This document shows positions 17,001 to 26,316 of a DNA stretch of 64,000 nucleotides, piece after piece. The notes beneath the pieces were generated by a model. It was not told the origin of the DNA and did no database searches. It worked only from the letters and a program-made list of their open reading frames with translations. Position 1 is the stretch's first letter. Every line of letters starts with the position of its first letter. The position numbers and the translations under genes were made by a program. Location of the stretch: contig NZ_CP015109.1 of NCBI RefSeq assembly GCF_002082015.1, positions 334,134-398,133 on the forward strand. Direction: 5' to 3'. The DNA is from Sporosarcina ureae (GTDB lineage: Bacteria; Bacillota; Bacilli; Bacillales_A; Planococcaceae).

Positions 17001-18463
17001 TTGAAAGGAATGCTAGCAATGCCTGAAATTAATTGTATCAAACTAATGAGGAATCAGAAATCATTATCTATTAATCATATATCAAAAACTCTAGGTATTA
17101 ATTGGAGAACAGCTAAAAAATATGCAGATGGTGATCAATTGCCGCAGGAAAAAGAAAGAAAAAGAACAGGAATGATGTATACAGAAAAATGGGGAGAAAT
17201 TGTTGGTGATTGGCTTTGGGAAGACCAAAAATTAAAAAGAAAAGATAGAAGAACAAACAATGGAATCTTCACTGCACTGCAAGATATGGGATTTAAGGGA
17301 TCCTATCGTACTGTTTCATACTTCATTAAAGAATGGCGTGAAGGAAGAGAAGATATTGAAGGTGAGACGAAGGACAAAAACTATGAGCGACTCATTCATC
17401 CCCCTGCTGAAGCACAATTGGATTTTGGATTGATGCAAGCGGTTCAAGACGGAAAATATCGAGATATTCATTGCTTAGTCATGTCTCTTCCTTTTAGTAA
17501 CAGTGCGTATGCAGTTCCATTGCCGGCAGAAAATCAAGAGTGCCTCTTACACGGCATGAAAATGATATTTGACCAACTAGGTGGAGTTCCTAGAAAAATC
17601 CGTATTGATAACATGAAAACAGCTGTCGTTAAACCAAGGAATAGAAACGAAGAAGCTGTATTCACAAGTGAATTCTTACAGTTTGCCAATCATTATGGAT
17701 TTGAACCTCAAGCATGTAATCCATACTCCGGTAACGAAAAGGGAAATGTAGAAAACAAAGTCGGTTACGTTCGATATAATTTCATTACTCCAGCCCCTGT
17801 CATAGAGAGTTTAGAAAATTTGACTAAGCTACTAGAAGAGCAACTAACGAAGGACCGACAACGCGTTCATTATAAGAAACAAGTTCCTTTACAGGAGCTA
17901 CTGCAGGAGGAGTATCAATACCTTTTAGCGTTGCCTGAAGAAGACTATCCAGTATTCAAAGAAGAAAAAGTAAAAGCGAACAAGTATGGAGAAATCACGT
18001 TAGATAAAGTAAAGGTCTATGTTCCGAAAGCCTATAATTACAGCAACTTGTCTATAGTGAAATATTGGGATCGCTTTAAGGTGGTATCTCCTCACGGAGA
18101 ACTTTTATATAAAGATAACCGACCCTATATGCATAGGAATCGCGAGATTCCATGGAAATCCATCTTAAAGGCATGGTTAAGTAAACCGCGGCAGTGAGCT
18201 ACTCTCGTTTTTCAGTTTATTTACCAGGGCGTATTTATGAATACCTAAATATCTCCAGTCTTACGATTCGTAAAGAACGCATCAACTGGCTTCTTGGGCT
18301 ATTAGCTACTTATGAAATGAATGAAATCAATGACCAATTCTATGAGCTGTTGGGTGGCCAATCAGACACTTTGAAAGAGCCAGAGGCGCATCCATATGAT
18401 ATTGATTGGAGCAATTATGATCAGCTCCAGAATACCTCGCAGATTGAAGGTGAGGTGCAGTGA
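17001..18463 (+). pseudogene. istA: IstA transposase of the IS21 element, frameshifted
   Basis: The first frame (17001-18197) holds an HTH (INHISKTLGINWRTAKKYADG) and an rve-type DDE integrase core, with AEAQLDFG, RIRIDNMKTA and the NEKGNVENKVGYVR end. It ends early at KPRQ. The second frame (GTG 18194-18463) carries the expected C-terminus (SYSRFSVYLPGRIYEYL). Restoring one G in CCGCGGCAGTGAGC would read KPRAVSYSRF through, so a 1-nt deletion is likely. A GTGA overlap leaves re-initiation possible. No slippery heptamer is seen. Confidence 0.85.
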
Positions 18464-19185
18464 ACACAGATTTACAGACGATGTGCAAAACTTTACGCTT
18501 AGCTCATGTGCATGATGTTTTTTCGGATATTCCATACGAGAACCCGGTTCAATTTCTTGAAGATTTATTTCAAAAAGAGCTGCAGCTGCGAGAAGAGGCG
18601 AAAGCTTAACGATTAATAAAGAAAGCAAGATTTCTACAAAAGAAGTCCCTTTCGTCATTTCAATGGAGTGAACAAATTCATTTCCCTTCTCACATTGATT
18701 CACAAGAGTTATGTACTCTAAATTTTATTAGACGTAAGGAAAATTTAATCTTAACCGGTGCGCCTGGTACAGGGAAGACTCATTTAGCAACAGCAATTGG
18801 ATATGACGCCTGTAAGCAAGGTCTCGAAGTACGCTTTTACAGAGTATCAGATTTGGCTGAAGCCTTGGAGAAAGCATGGCAAGAAGGTAAGTTAACTCAG
18901 TTTAGAAACCGCTTTAAAAGCGTGGACTTGATCATATTAGACGAGATGGGGTACGTGCCGTTCAATAAAGAGGGAGCAGAGCTCCTCTTTCAGCTCATTT
19001 CTGACTGGTACGAACAGAAAAGTTTGATCATCACTTCAAACTTGGAATTTAGTCAATGGAATCGCGTTTTTAGTGATTCTAGATTGACTGCTGCTTTAGT
19101 AGATCGGGTGATACATCATGCCCATATATTAAATTTTACAGGAGATAGTTTTAGGGTAACTAACGCATTATCACGTCAAAAATAA
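18460..19185 (+). pseudogene. istB: IstB ATPase of the IS21 element, nonsense-interrupted
   Basis: DnaC-like AAA+ helper of transposition. GTG 18460 overlaps the stop of the istA tail. Codon 50 is TAA (18607-18609), but the same frame continues to 19185 with Walker A GAPGTGKTHLA, Walker B VDLIILDEMGY, sensor IITSNLEF and DRVIHHAHILNF, as in normal IstB (about 240 codons). The element should not move by itself. Confidence 0.87.
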
Positions 19186-19337
19186 GACTAAAATGAAGGC
19201 TGGCAAGCTTGTGTATTTTTCTTTGCATTCTTCTGCACTTTTTTCTTGCAAAACACAACAGTCACCCAATTGAAGTGATTTATTACGAATACAATCCCAT
19301 TATTTTGTCTTTAGTTAAAGTATTTAATCGTCTCATA

Positions 19338-19790
19338 TCAACAAAAATAAGGTAACTGCCACTGCTGTGTTTTCAACGCTTGTTTACTAGTAGGATGATC
19401 CCAGCTTGGATACACTCTTAATGCCATTTTTCCTTTTGTTGAACTGGAGCTAATCATATCCTGGTGCAACATCACTTCCTTCGGAAAAATAAATTGTCCA
19501 AACTCATGTGTATTTTTAAAAGTAGTGATCACGAACAAATCAGGTGCTTCCTCGTATGAATAAGGTTGATTTTTATCGTTTTCGTCCTTTTCCCAAAACG
19601 CAACAAACTGCCCTACTTTTCTAGGTGTTGTATTCGCTACCCTAAATCGAACAGTTCTAGAAGCTATTTGAAATGTACCAGCGCCGTACTTAGCATTTTG
19701 CTTTTCTTCTTGCACCGATTGTAAAATCAAATGATTGGGCTCATACATCATTTCATTAATATAAGTAACTGCACTATAAAAATCTTTCAT
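19338..19790 (-). CDS. MepB family protein
   Basis: 150 aa, full length for the family first described beside the mepRA efflux genes of Staphylococcus aureus. It shows AKYGAGTFQI, VRFRVANTTPRKVGQFVAFWEK, GQFIFPKEVM, GKMALRVYPSWD and the Cys-ending tail. The biochemical role is unknown. No efflux gene is adjacent. It sits just right of the IS21 element. Confidence 0.85.
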   Translation of the reverse strand: MKDFYSAVTYINEMMYEPNHLILQSVQEEKQNAKYGAGTFQIASRTVRFRVANTTPRKVGQFVAFWEKDENDKNQPYSYEEAPDLFVITTFKNTHEFGQFIFPKEVMLHQDMISSSSTKGKMALRVYPSWDHPTSKQALKTQQWQLPYFC

Positions 19791-19974
19791 GGTGTGCCCC
19801 TCTAATTCGTTATGGATTACAATATTATCCTACTACTTATTCTTACTAGCATAGCATTTTTTATTGGACGTCGTGTTTAGTTCATGCGATACTTTTTATG
19901 TCTTATGAGCGAGATATATTACCGGCTGTTTACTTCCCGAATGCTAATATTTCACTTCAACTTTCACTTGAAGA

Positions 19975-19989
19975 TGATAGTCATTATCA
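19975..19989. promoter_or_regulatory. Fur box
   Basis: TGATAGTCATTATCA matches the 7-1-7 Fur consensus (TGATAAT-N-ATTATCA) at 14 of 15 positions. It lies about 155 nt upstream of the broken siderophore-binding-protein gene, as expected for iron-repressed uptake. No such box is visible before the intact copy at 31397. Confidence 0.82.
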
Positions 19990-20145
19990 TTTGTTTATTG
20001 TATAATGAATTTGGCCTTTTCCTTATTCATTTCTTGTAACGAACGAAATGGACTCCAAACATACCGATATTTGGATTAAAAGCATTAGTAATTTTAAGAT
20101 TTTACTTTGGAAAATGAAAATTTATACAAAGATAGGTTAATTGTC

Positions 20146-21120
20146 ATGAAAAAATGGCCATTGTTTGTATTATTTTTTACCTGTATGCTAGTGATCTCCG
20201 CATGTGGATCTAAAGATACGGATAAACAAGCAGACGAATCGTCTAGTACTACTCAAGAAGGTGCGGAATCAACTGAAATAAAAGTTCAGCATGAACTTGA
20301 TGATCAAGAAGTGGTGTTGAATAAAGTGCCAGAGAAAATTGTTGTAATGGATTTTGGTGTATTAGATACGTTGGATTCATTAGGCATTGAGGTTGCAGGT
20401 GTTCCACAAAATGTGGTACCTGAGTATCTAAAAAAGTATGCTGGATCTGAATATACAAGTGTAGGAAGTTTAGTGGAACCAGACTTTGAAGCAATTGATG
20501 GAATGAAACCGGACCTAATTATTATCGGAGATCGTCAAGCCGAAATGTATGATGAATTTAAAAGTATTGCTCCAACCGTTTATATGAGTGTCGACTTTAC
20601 GAACTATATGGATTCGTTTACAGACAACATGGAAACGATTGCGAACATATTTAATAAAGAAGAGCAATTGACAAAGAACTAACAGAAATAAATGAAAAAG
20701 TCGATGCTATTCAAGAGAAAACGAAAGATCTTGATGCGAAAACGTTGATTGTCATGGTGAATGAAGGAAAAATAAGTGCTTATGGACCTGGTTCGCGTTA
20801 CGGTGGATTCATCCATGATGTTGCTGGGTACAAAGCGGTTGATGAAAACATTGAAAAAGCGAAATTTGGTCAATCCATTAACTTTGAATATATAACAGAA
20901 AAAAATCCAGACATTATCTTTGTCGTGGATCGTAGTGCAGTACTAAATACCGCGCATGATAGCACAAAGGAAATGTTTGAAAATGAACTGGTGAAAAAAA
21001 ACAAACGCTTATAAGAATGACCATATAATTTATCTAGACACAGAAGCATGGTTCTATGGCGGTGGATTGCAATCATCGAAAAAGATGATTGAAGATACAG
21101 AAGCCTATTGGAATGAATAG
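20146..21120 (+). pseudogene. Siderophore ABC transporter substrate-binding lipoprotein, two frameshifts
   Basis: Near-identical to the intact gene at 31397. Signal peptide and lipobox LVISAC are kept. The frame breaks at about 20666, where GCAATTGAC stands for GCAAATTGAC (one A lost), and is shifted again at about 20998, where a run of eight A replaces AAAAGAA (one base gained). The net length is restored, but about 110 codons between are out of frame. It could be true decay or homopolymer error in the assembly. The Fur box and terminator are intact. Confidence 0.88.
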
Positions 21121-21180
21121 ATTCACACTCCTTATTTTATTTCGCTATTTATAGCCTAGACTATACGGAAAACTATAAGT

Positions 21181-21232
21181 AAAACCATCTAAAGCTGCCG
21201 GGATATCTCCGTTAGCGTTAGATGGTTTTTTT
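21181..21232 (+). terminator. Terminator of the broken siderophore-binding gene
   Basis: AAAACCATCTAA pairs with TTAGATGGTTTT, followed by T7. The same hairpin recurs after the intact copy at 32414-32465. Confidence 0.85.
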
Positions 21233-21288
21233 GTAGGAATTATTTTTGATCTACCTTCATTAATAAGGTAGACCAACATTTTTCAGCC

Positions 21289-21480
21289 CTATGAATTGAA
21301 TTCTTTACTTTTGTTATCCAATAGTATAATCGTCGTATAAGAATCAATAGTAGATACTGAATTTAGTTCCTCGAAATGTAAAATTTCATTTATAGTCTTT
21401 TCAGTTTCCATCACTAACTTATGTGCATCATGGTTAGAACTTTTTATTGTGGTTTGAATGATAATGGACTTTTGATAATT
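21289..21480 (-). pseudogene. Unknown gene fragment joined to the end of the MBL gene
   Basis: The reading frame continues to about 21540 by overlapping the end of the MBL-fold gene, but the sensible part starts near GDMNTNYQKSIIIQTT and ends DNKSKEFNS. It has no start signal of its own and no recognisable family, and looks like the tail of a gene brought next to the MBL gene by deletion. Confidence 0.35.
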
Positions 21481-21502
21481 AGTATTCATATCGCCAACTA
21501 CG

Positions 21503-22369
21503 TCAATATGTTTGTTTGTAATAAGCTTCTGCCAAATCATTTCCTGTAGAAATACCTGATTCGATATAGTGATAAAGACGTTTTGATTTTCTATTTATTT
21601 TATCGAGCTTTGCCTGAATAACTTCTTTATGATTCGTGATCAGCCCGCCATGTCCAGGAAATACGATATCAGCTTCAAGCTGCTGAATTCGTTTCAGCGA
21701 TTTGCTGTATTCCGCAACGGCCTGCAGCCGATTGCCCTCGAGATCCGGATCAATAATTGCATTTGTTGAGCTGTTAGCAAAAAAAAGATCTCCTGAAAAC
21801 AGCCATTTTCTTTTTTCATCATATAAACAGATCGAGTCAGGTGAATGTCCAGGTGTGCCTAGCACACGAAGACCAGCTATTTCATCGCTTTCTTTAATTA
21901 GAGTAATGTCTGTCTGCAATTCTTTCTTTTTTACATTTTGGATAGTGTCCTGCATTTTTGCAAGACGGACCGCCCCTTGTTCACTACAATCCATTTCTTC
22001 ATACAGTTTTTCAAAAAATGTGTAGCGCATTCGTAAAAAATCCGTATCCATCTTTAAACGCGGCACAGCTAACGGGTGCGCATAGACCGGCACTCCTTTC
22101 TCTTTCAAAATATACGGAACCAAACCAACATGATCTTCATGATGATGCGTTAATATAATGCGATCAATATTTGAAACATTTAACTTTTGCTCAGTCAGGA
22201 CTGCTTGTAGCGCCTGCAGGCTTTTCTCATTAGTAAGCCCCGCATCCAGTAATGTAATGGAATCGTTGTCACGTATTATATAAAAATTAAATGATTGCAA
22301 TGAATGGTTTTCAATTGGCAGCACAACAGGATAAACCTCCCTGCCGTAACGGCTAATAACAGATTTCAT
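21503..22369 (-). CDS. MBL-fold metallo-hydrolase, probably C-terminally truncated
   Basis: 288 aa. Metal-binding motifs: THHHEDHVG, GTPGHSPDS, FSGDLFF and FPGHG. These place it among small MBL hydrolases of Bacillus, which often have an additional C-terminal winged-helix part of 30-40 residues. Here the protein stops just after GNDLAEAYYKQTY where unrelated sequence begins, so the tail seems lost; the catalytic domain is complete. GAGGAG lies upstream of the ATG. Substrate unknown. Confidence 0.82.
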   Translation of the reverse strand: MKSVISRYGREVYPVVLPIENHSLQSFNFYIIRDNDSITLLDAGLTNEKSLQALQAVLTEQKLNVSNIDRIILTHHHEDHVGLVPYILKEKGVPVYAHPLAVPRLKMDTDFLRMRYTFFEKLYEEMDCSEQGAVRLAKMQDTIQNVKKKELQTDITLIKESDEIAGLRVLGTPGHSPDSICLYDEKRKWLFSGDLFFANSSTNAIIDPDLEGNRLQAVAEYSKSLKRIQQLEADIVFPGHGGLITNHKEVIQAKLDKINRKSKRLYHYIESGISTGNDLAEAYYKQTY

Positions 22370-22479
22370 TTAATTCACTCCTCGTTTCCATATTAAAACA
22401 TAAAGATCCAGAACGCCAAAGATTCACACGTATGAAAGGATTGTTTTGTGAAATCCTATTAAAAAAGGAATGAAGTTTA

Positions 22480-22638
22480 GTGACCGGTAAAAAGTATACT
22501 GAAGCAGGCACAAACATTGAAGATGTCAAAAAGCAAAACGCCAATTCAGGTTTAACTTATAATGAAGTAAAGGAATTGATTGCAAAAGAAATGATGAAGA
22601 AGGAATCGCCTTCGGACGATATGATAAATCAAAGCTAA
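22480..22638 (+). CDS. Short gamma-type SASP-like protein, 52 aa
   Basis: GTG start with AAGGA about 10 nt upstream. The product contains YTEAGTNIEDVKKQNANSGL followed by TYNEVKELIAKE. The AGTNI-x-x-VK-x-x-NA-x-SG stretch is the repeat unit of gamma-type small acid-soluble spore proteins, here present once. A paralogue lies at 40872. This supports a spore-forming host; expression in the forespore is inferred. Confidence 0.68.
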   Translation: MTGKKYTEAGTNIEDVKKQNANSGLTYNEVKELIAKEMMKKESPSDDMINQS

Positions 22639-22723
22639 TTTTGCATATAACGTACCTACTGACTAACAAAGACTAACTGTCCTACCAATCCGGGAAACTC
22701 TCCTACCACGGCGTTATTCAATA

Positions 22724-22753
22724 CAAAAAGCAAACTTCGTTTAGAAGTTTGCG
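22724..22753 (-). terminator. Terminator of the carnitine operon
   Basis: On the minus strand GCAAACTTC pairs with GAAGTTTGC and is followed by TTTTTG. It lies 15 nt past the stop of the CocE-type hydrolase, the last gene of the operon. Confidence 0.8.
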
Positions 22754-22767
22754 TTTTCCATGCATTA

Positions 22768-24507
22768 TTAATTCGAAATGACCGGCAGCACAATATGTGT
22801 TGGATATTGAGCACCATGATGAATTATCTGATTCGCTTTGATCATTTTTTCAGTATCCTTTGTTGTATCTCCCGTATTCGGGTTTACTTCGAAACGCGGA
22901 AAATTACTTGAAGCAATTTCAAGACGTATGGAATGTCCAGGTAAAAATACATTGCTTGTTGCCCATAAGTCTATTTCATATTCCACAACCTCGCCGCACA
23001 AAGGTGCTTCTTCTTTATTCCCATTCCGATATTTAGCTCGTACAATGCCGTCCGTTAAATTATAAGCTTTTCCGTTGGGCATCACATCAATCAATTTCGC
23101 AATGAAATCTGTATCAACCGCATCTGAAGACGCCCATAATTTCACTTTTATCCACCCTGTCACTTCAACCGGTTCTGTCAGAGGCTCTGTTGTGTAAACA
23201 GCGATATCCTCTCTTTTTTCAAGTCCCTGCTGATCACGCGGCCCTGAATTTCTTCCTTTATAAAATAACGTGCCGCCCCCGTGACTTGGTACAGGATTTT
23301 CAGGATCATGTACATAATAATCTTCACCGGCTTCTACAGGCTTGTTCCATATTAAGCGACCCGATTTCATATTTTCATTCGCATAACCGTCGCTTTCTAT
23401 ATATAAAGGTGTCAATTGAGTTCGCTGCAGGGGCCATTCTTTTTCAGATCGCCACTCATTAATCCCCATTACAAAAATCTTTACAGGATCCTCATCCGCT
23501 GGAATACTTGTATGTTCTTCTTTTAGCCAATAGTCAAACCAGTCAATATGAAGAGATGTTATATCCTCTTTCCCATCAATATTATGGCCGGAAGCCAGAC
23601 CGCCAAATGCACGCTCACCAATGTCAGAGTCTACATATCCATGAGACCATGGTCCGATAATAAGTTTTTGATTGTTCAAAGAGCTTTGCATTTGCTCGTA
23701 ATTTAATAAAGTCGGTGCTAAATGGCTGTCATACCAGCCTGCTAAATGGTATGCCGGAAGTCGAAGCGGTCCATTTTCGTCCAATCTTTTCAACATTTCC
23801 TGTTTTAATTCCCCACCAAAATCATTCAGGAAATATTTTTCATAGAATGGGATCAATACCGGATGCTTTTGAACAGGTTCCCACTTTTCATAAGGGACTG
23901 CCTGATGGTGCTCATCGATACGGTCCAGATCTTTAATCACTTCAGCCATCGCTTCTTCGTAATTATCTACTCCAGCTCTTTTCAAATAATCATACACGAC
24001 GGAATCAAGCATCCATGTTTGGGCAGCTGCCAATTCCGTAATTCCACCCCGGGCAAATAAACCGCTTTCTTTCATATTCCCAGTCATTGCAGGAAAGATC
24101 GCTTGCAGCGCTTCCGGCTTTTCCAAAGCTGCATACAGCTGTGTAAAACCGTAATAAGACAGGCCAAACATACCTACTTTGCCATTGGAATACGGCATTT
24201 CAGATGCCCATTCCACCGTGTCGTATCCGTCTTCAAACTCTTGAATAAATGGTGCAAACTCTCCTTCAGAAGCAAAACGTCCGCGCACGTCCTGAATAAT
24301 TACAATATAGCCGCTCATTGCAATGCGGATTGGATCAATATAACGGTGTGAAAAGTCTGGAAGGTTTTTATTATAAGGCAGTCTTGTCAATAAAACCGGA
24401 AAAGACCCTTCTTCCGCCGGACGATAAATATTAGCGTATAACTTCACTCCGTCTCTCATTACGCATGGCACTTCTCTGTCTACAATAATTTTCTGATCGT
24501 TGTTCAT
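22768..24507 (-). CDS. CocE/NonD family hydrolase
   Basis: 579 aa, alpha/beta-hydrolase of the X-Pro dipeptidyl-peptidase/cocaine-esterase group. The PF02129-like domain has the nucleophile in GLSYYGF (Ser about 120) and an oxyanion tyrosine region in YRPAEEG near the start. A C-terminal jelly-roll domain (PF08530-like) ends in GHSIRLEIASSNFPRFEVN. It is last in the carnitine operon, 77 nt after the substrate-binding gene with a hairpin between. A role in hydrolysing acylcarnitine or another choline/carnitine ester before catabolism is inference from location only. GAAGGAG precedes the ATG. Confidence 0.9.
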   Translation of the reverse strand: MNNDQKIIVDREVPCVMRDGVKLYANIYRPAEEGSFPVLLTRLPYNKNLPDFSHRYIDPIRIAMSGYIVIIQDVRGRFASEGEFAPFIQEFEDGYDTVEWASEMPYSNGKVGMFGLSYYGFTQLYAALEKPEALQAIFPAMTGNMKESGLFARGGITELAAAQTWMLDSVVYDYLKRAGVDNYEEAMAEVIKDLDRIDEHHQAVPYEKWEPVQKHPVLIPFYEKYFLNDFGGELKQEMLKRLDENGPLRLPAYHLAGWYDSHLAPTLLNYEQMQSSLNNQKLIIGPWSHGYVDSDIGERAFGGLASGHNIDGKEDITSLHIDWFDYWLKEEHTSIPADEDPVKIFVMGINEWRSEKEWPLQRTQLTPLYIESDGYANENMKSGRLIWNKPVEAGEDYYVHDPENPVPSHGGGTLFYKGRNSGPRDQQGLEKREDIAVYTTEPLTEPVEVTGWIKVKLWASSDAVDTDFIAKLIDVMPNGKAYNLTDGIVRAKYRNGNKEEAPLCGEVVEYEIDLWATSNVFLPGHSIRLEIASSNFPRFEVNPNTGDTTKDTEKMIKANQIIHHGAQYPTHIVLPVISN

Positions 24508-24533
24508 TATCCAACACTCCTTCTTTTATATGT

Positions 24534-24574
24534 AAAAGCCCTGTGCAGAGGATTAATTTCCACCAACACAGGGC
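24534..24574 (-). terminator. Intra-operon hairpin (possible partial terminator)
   Basis: GCCCTGTG pairs with CACAGGGC between the substrate-binding gene and the hydrolase gene, followed on the minus strand by TTTTAC. The weak T-tract suggests attenuation or 3'-end protection of the transporter mRNA rather than complete termination. Confidence 0.55.
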
Positions 24575-24583
24575 CCCCTGTTT

Positions 24584-25471
24584 TTATTTTCCTAACATTT
24601 CATTCACTTTGTCCTGATTATTGTCGATCCAATTTTGTGCCACTTCTTTTGGATCTTTTCCTTCAGTTTCAATCTGTTCGATCATTTTTTCTACATCATC
24701 AATTGAAATACTCCAGTTACTTAAAAACTCATAGACTTTTGGATTATTTTCTTTTAATTCTTTATTCGTGATTACCTCTACTGAAGCTTTTTCGAAGTAT
24801 TCTCCTTGATCATCTTCAAGAACTTTTAAATCGAACTTATTAAACATCGTATGAGGTCTCCAGCCGAAAAACGCGACCGGCTCTTCTTTGCTCATAAAAC
24901 GTTGTGCCTGCGCCAGCATTCCTCCTTCAGATGAGTTCACCTGCTTCATGTCGAGGTCATATCCTTCAAGCATGTCGTTAATAATACCTGTTGCACTTGC
25001 ACCATCTTCAATCCCGTACATTTCATTGTTGAATAAATCTTCTTTTCCTTTAATATCACTTACTTTATTAATATCGTCCATATAAGTTGGTACAACCATA
25101 CCTGTTGCTACATCGTCATAGCTTACCGCTGTTTGTTCAATATTATCTTTATATTTTGCAATGTGGTTTTCATGCGCTGGAAGCCATGCATCCATAAACA
25201 CATCTATATCACCGCGGGAAAGACCGATAAATACGTTCCCGGCATCCGCTTTTACTTCTTCTGCTTTATACCCCATATCTTCAACAATCAATTTAGCAAT
25301 CTCTGTAGGTGGAACAGTACTAGTCCAAGGCGTTATTCCAAATGTAACTGTTTTGCTTTCGCTTTCACCTGAATCTTTGTCTGACGTTTGTTCTTTGTCG
25401 TCTCCTGACGAACATGCAGCTAGCGCTAATAGCAATAACGCAGTCATCGTACCCATTAAAAACTTTCTCAT
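24584..25471 (-). CDS. Glycine betaine/carnitine ABC transporter substrate-binding lipoprotein
   Basis: 295 aa. Signal peptide with lipobox LALAAC; an OpuAC-type type-2 binding fold follows. It contains FGITPWTSTVPPTEIAKLI, the DVFMDAWLPAH segment and FFGWRPHTMF, whose aromatic residues usually form the cage for trimethylammonium groups. It should deliver carnitine or betaine to the permease encoded just upstream (14-nt gap). The catabolic genes in the same operon make carnitine the likely substrate. Confidence 0.9.
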   Translation of the reverse strand: MRKFLMGTMTALLLLALAACSSGDDKEQTSDKDSGESESKTVTFGITPWTSTVPPTEIAKLIVEDMGYKAEEVKADAGNVFIGLSRGDIDVFMDAWLPAHENHIAKYKDNIEQTAVSYDDVATGMVVPTYMDDINKVSDIKGKEDLFNNEMYGIEDGASATGIINDMLEGYDLDMKQVNSSEGGMLAQAQRFMSKEEPVAFFGWRPHTMFNKFDLKVLEDDQGEYFEKASVEVITNKELKENNPKVYEFLSNWSISIDDVEKMIEQIETEGKDPKEVAQNWIDNNQDKVNEMLGK

Positions 25472-25485
25472 TTAAATTTCCCCTT

Positions 25486-26316
25486 TTACTTTTTTGTTCC
25501 AATACTTTGCGTAATTCTATCTAAAATGATGGCAAGCACAACAATTGCAAGACCACCTGTTAGACCAAGTCCAACGTTAACTGTGGAAATACCAGTTAAT
25601 ACTGTATCCCCTAGTCCTGGTGCACCGATCATAGATGCAATGACCGCCATGGAAAGTGCAAGCATCATCGTTTGATTAACACCAGCCATTATCGTGGGAA
25701 TTGCCAGTGGAAATTGTACTTTTGCAAGCAATTGCCAGCGGGTTGCGCCAAATGCTTTGGAAGCTTCAATGACTTCTTCCGGCGCTTGTCTAATACCTAG
25801 ACTTGTCATGCGTACTGCCGGCGGTGTGGCAAAAACGAATGTTGCGATAACTGCCGGTACAGCGCCAAGCCCGAATAATAGAATCGCGGGAATTAAGTAA
25901 ACAAAACTCGGCAACGTCTGCATAAAGTCCAAAATCGGACGAATTATGCGGTCGGCTGTCCTGTTGAGCACCGCTAAAATCCCGACCGGAATCCCGATAA
26001 TAACGGATATCAAAGTAGAAACAATTACGATGGCTACTGTTTGTACAGATTCATCCCATAAATTAACGGCACCGATGTAAAATGCACCGATCAGGGAGAA
26101 CAATGCCAATCCTTTGCCAGAAACTTTCCATGCCAGCAAAATGACTAGCAGTACAATAACTTCAGGTGGAATAATAAGAAGAAAGTTCGTTACTGCATCA
26201 ATAAATGCCCGCAGCATGTCGCTTATTTTATCGAAGAAACCAGACGTATTTGGAAGAAGCCAATCGTCTACAAATGTATTTGTCCATTTTTCTATAGGTA
26301 AGTTAAAGTAGTTCAT
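25486..26316 (-). CDS. Glycine betaine/carnitine ABC transporter permease
   Basis: 276 aa, OpuAB/ProW type, with several membrane segments. The EAA-like coupling loop is EVIEASKAFGATRWQLLAKV. It overlaps the end of the ATPase gene by 4 nt (ATGA) and is followed closely by the binding-protein gene, the usual ATPase-permease-binding protein order of OpuA systems. Confidence 0.93.
   Translation of the reverse strand: MNYFNLPIEKWTNTFVDDWLLPNTSGFFDKISDMLRAFIDAVTNFLLIIPPEVIVLLVILLAWKVSGKGLALFSLIGAFYIGAVNLWDESVQTVAIVIVSTLISVIIGIPVGILAVLNRTADRIIRPILDFMQTLPSFVYLIPAILLFGLGAVPAVIATFVFATPPAVRMTSLGIRQAPEEVIEASKAFGATRWQLLAKVQFPLAIPTIMAGVNQTMMLALSMAVIASMIGAPGLGDTVLTGISTVNVGLGLTGGLAIVVLAIILDRITQSIGTKK

Larger units (their letters stand above)
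16864..19257 (+). mobile_element. IS21-family insertion sequence, decayed, with 5-bp target duplication
   Basis: About 2.39 kb. The ends are imperfect inverted repeats: TGTGTAGTGCAAAATAGAAG on the left, and TGTGTTTTGCAAGAAAAAAG as the complement of the right end. An inner inverted block, GCTTGCCAGCCTTC, lies near both ends. The element is flanked by ACAGT on both sides (16859-16863 and 19258-19262). It carries istA and istB, both damaged. Confidence 0.85.

Noticed and set aside
18180..18200. Programmed frameshift in istA
   Set aside because: No slippery heptamer or stimulatory structure; a single-base deletion explains the break more simply.
21958..22158. Frames opposite the MBL-fold gene
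   Set aside because: Antisense shadows of a well-supported coding region.
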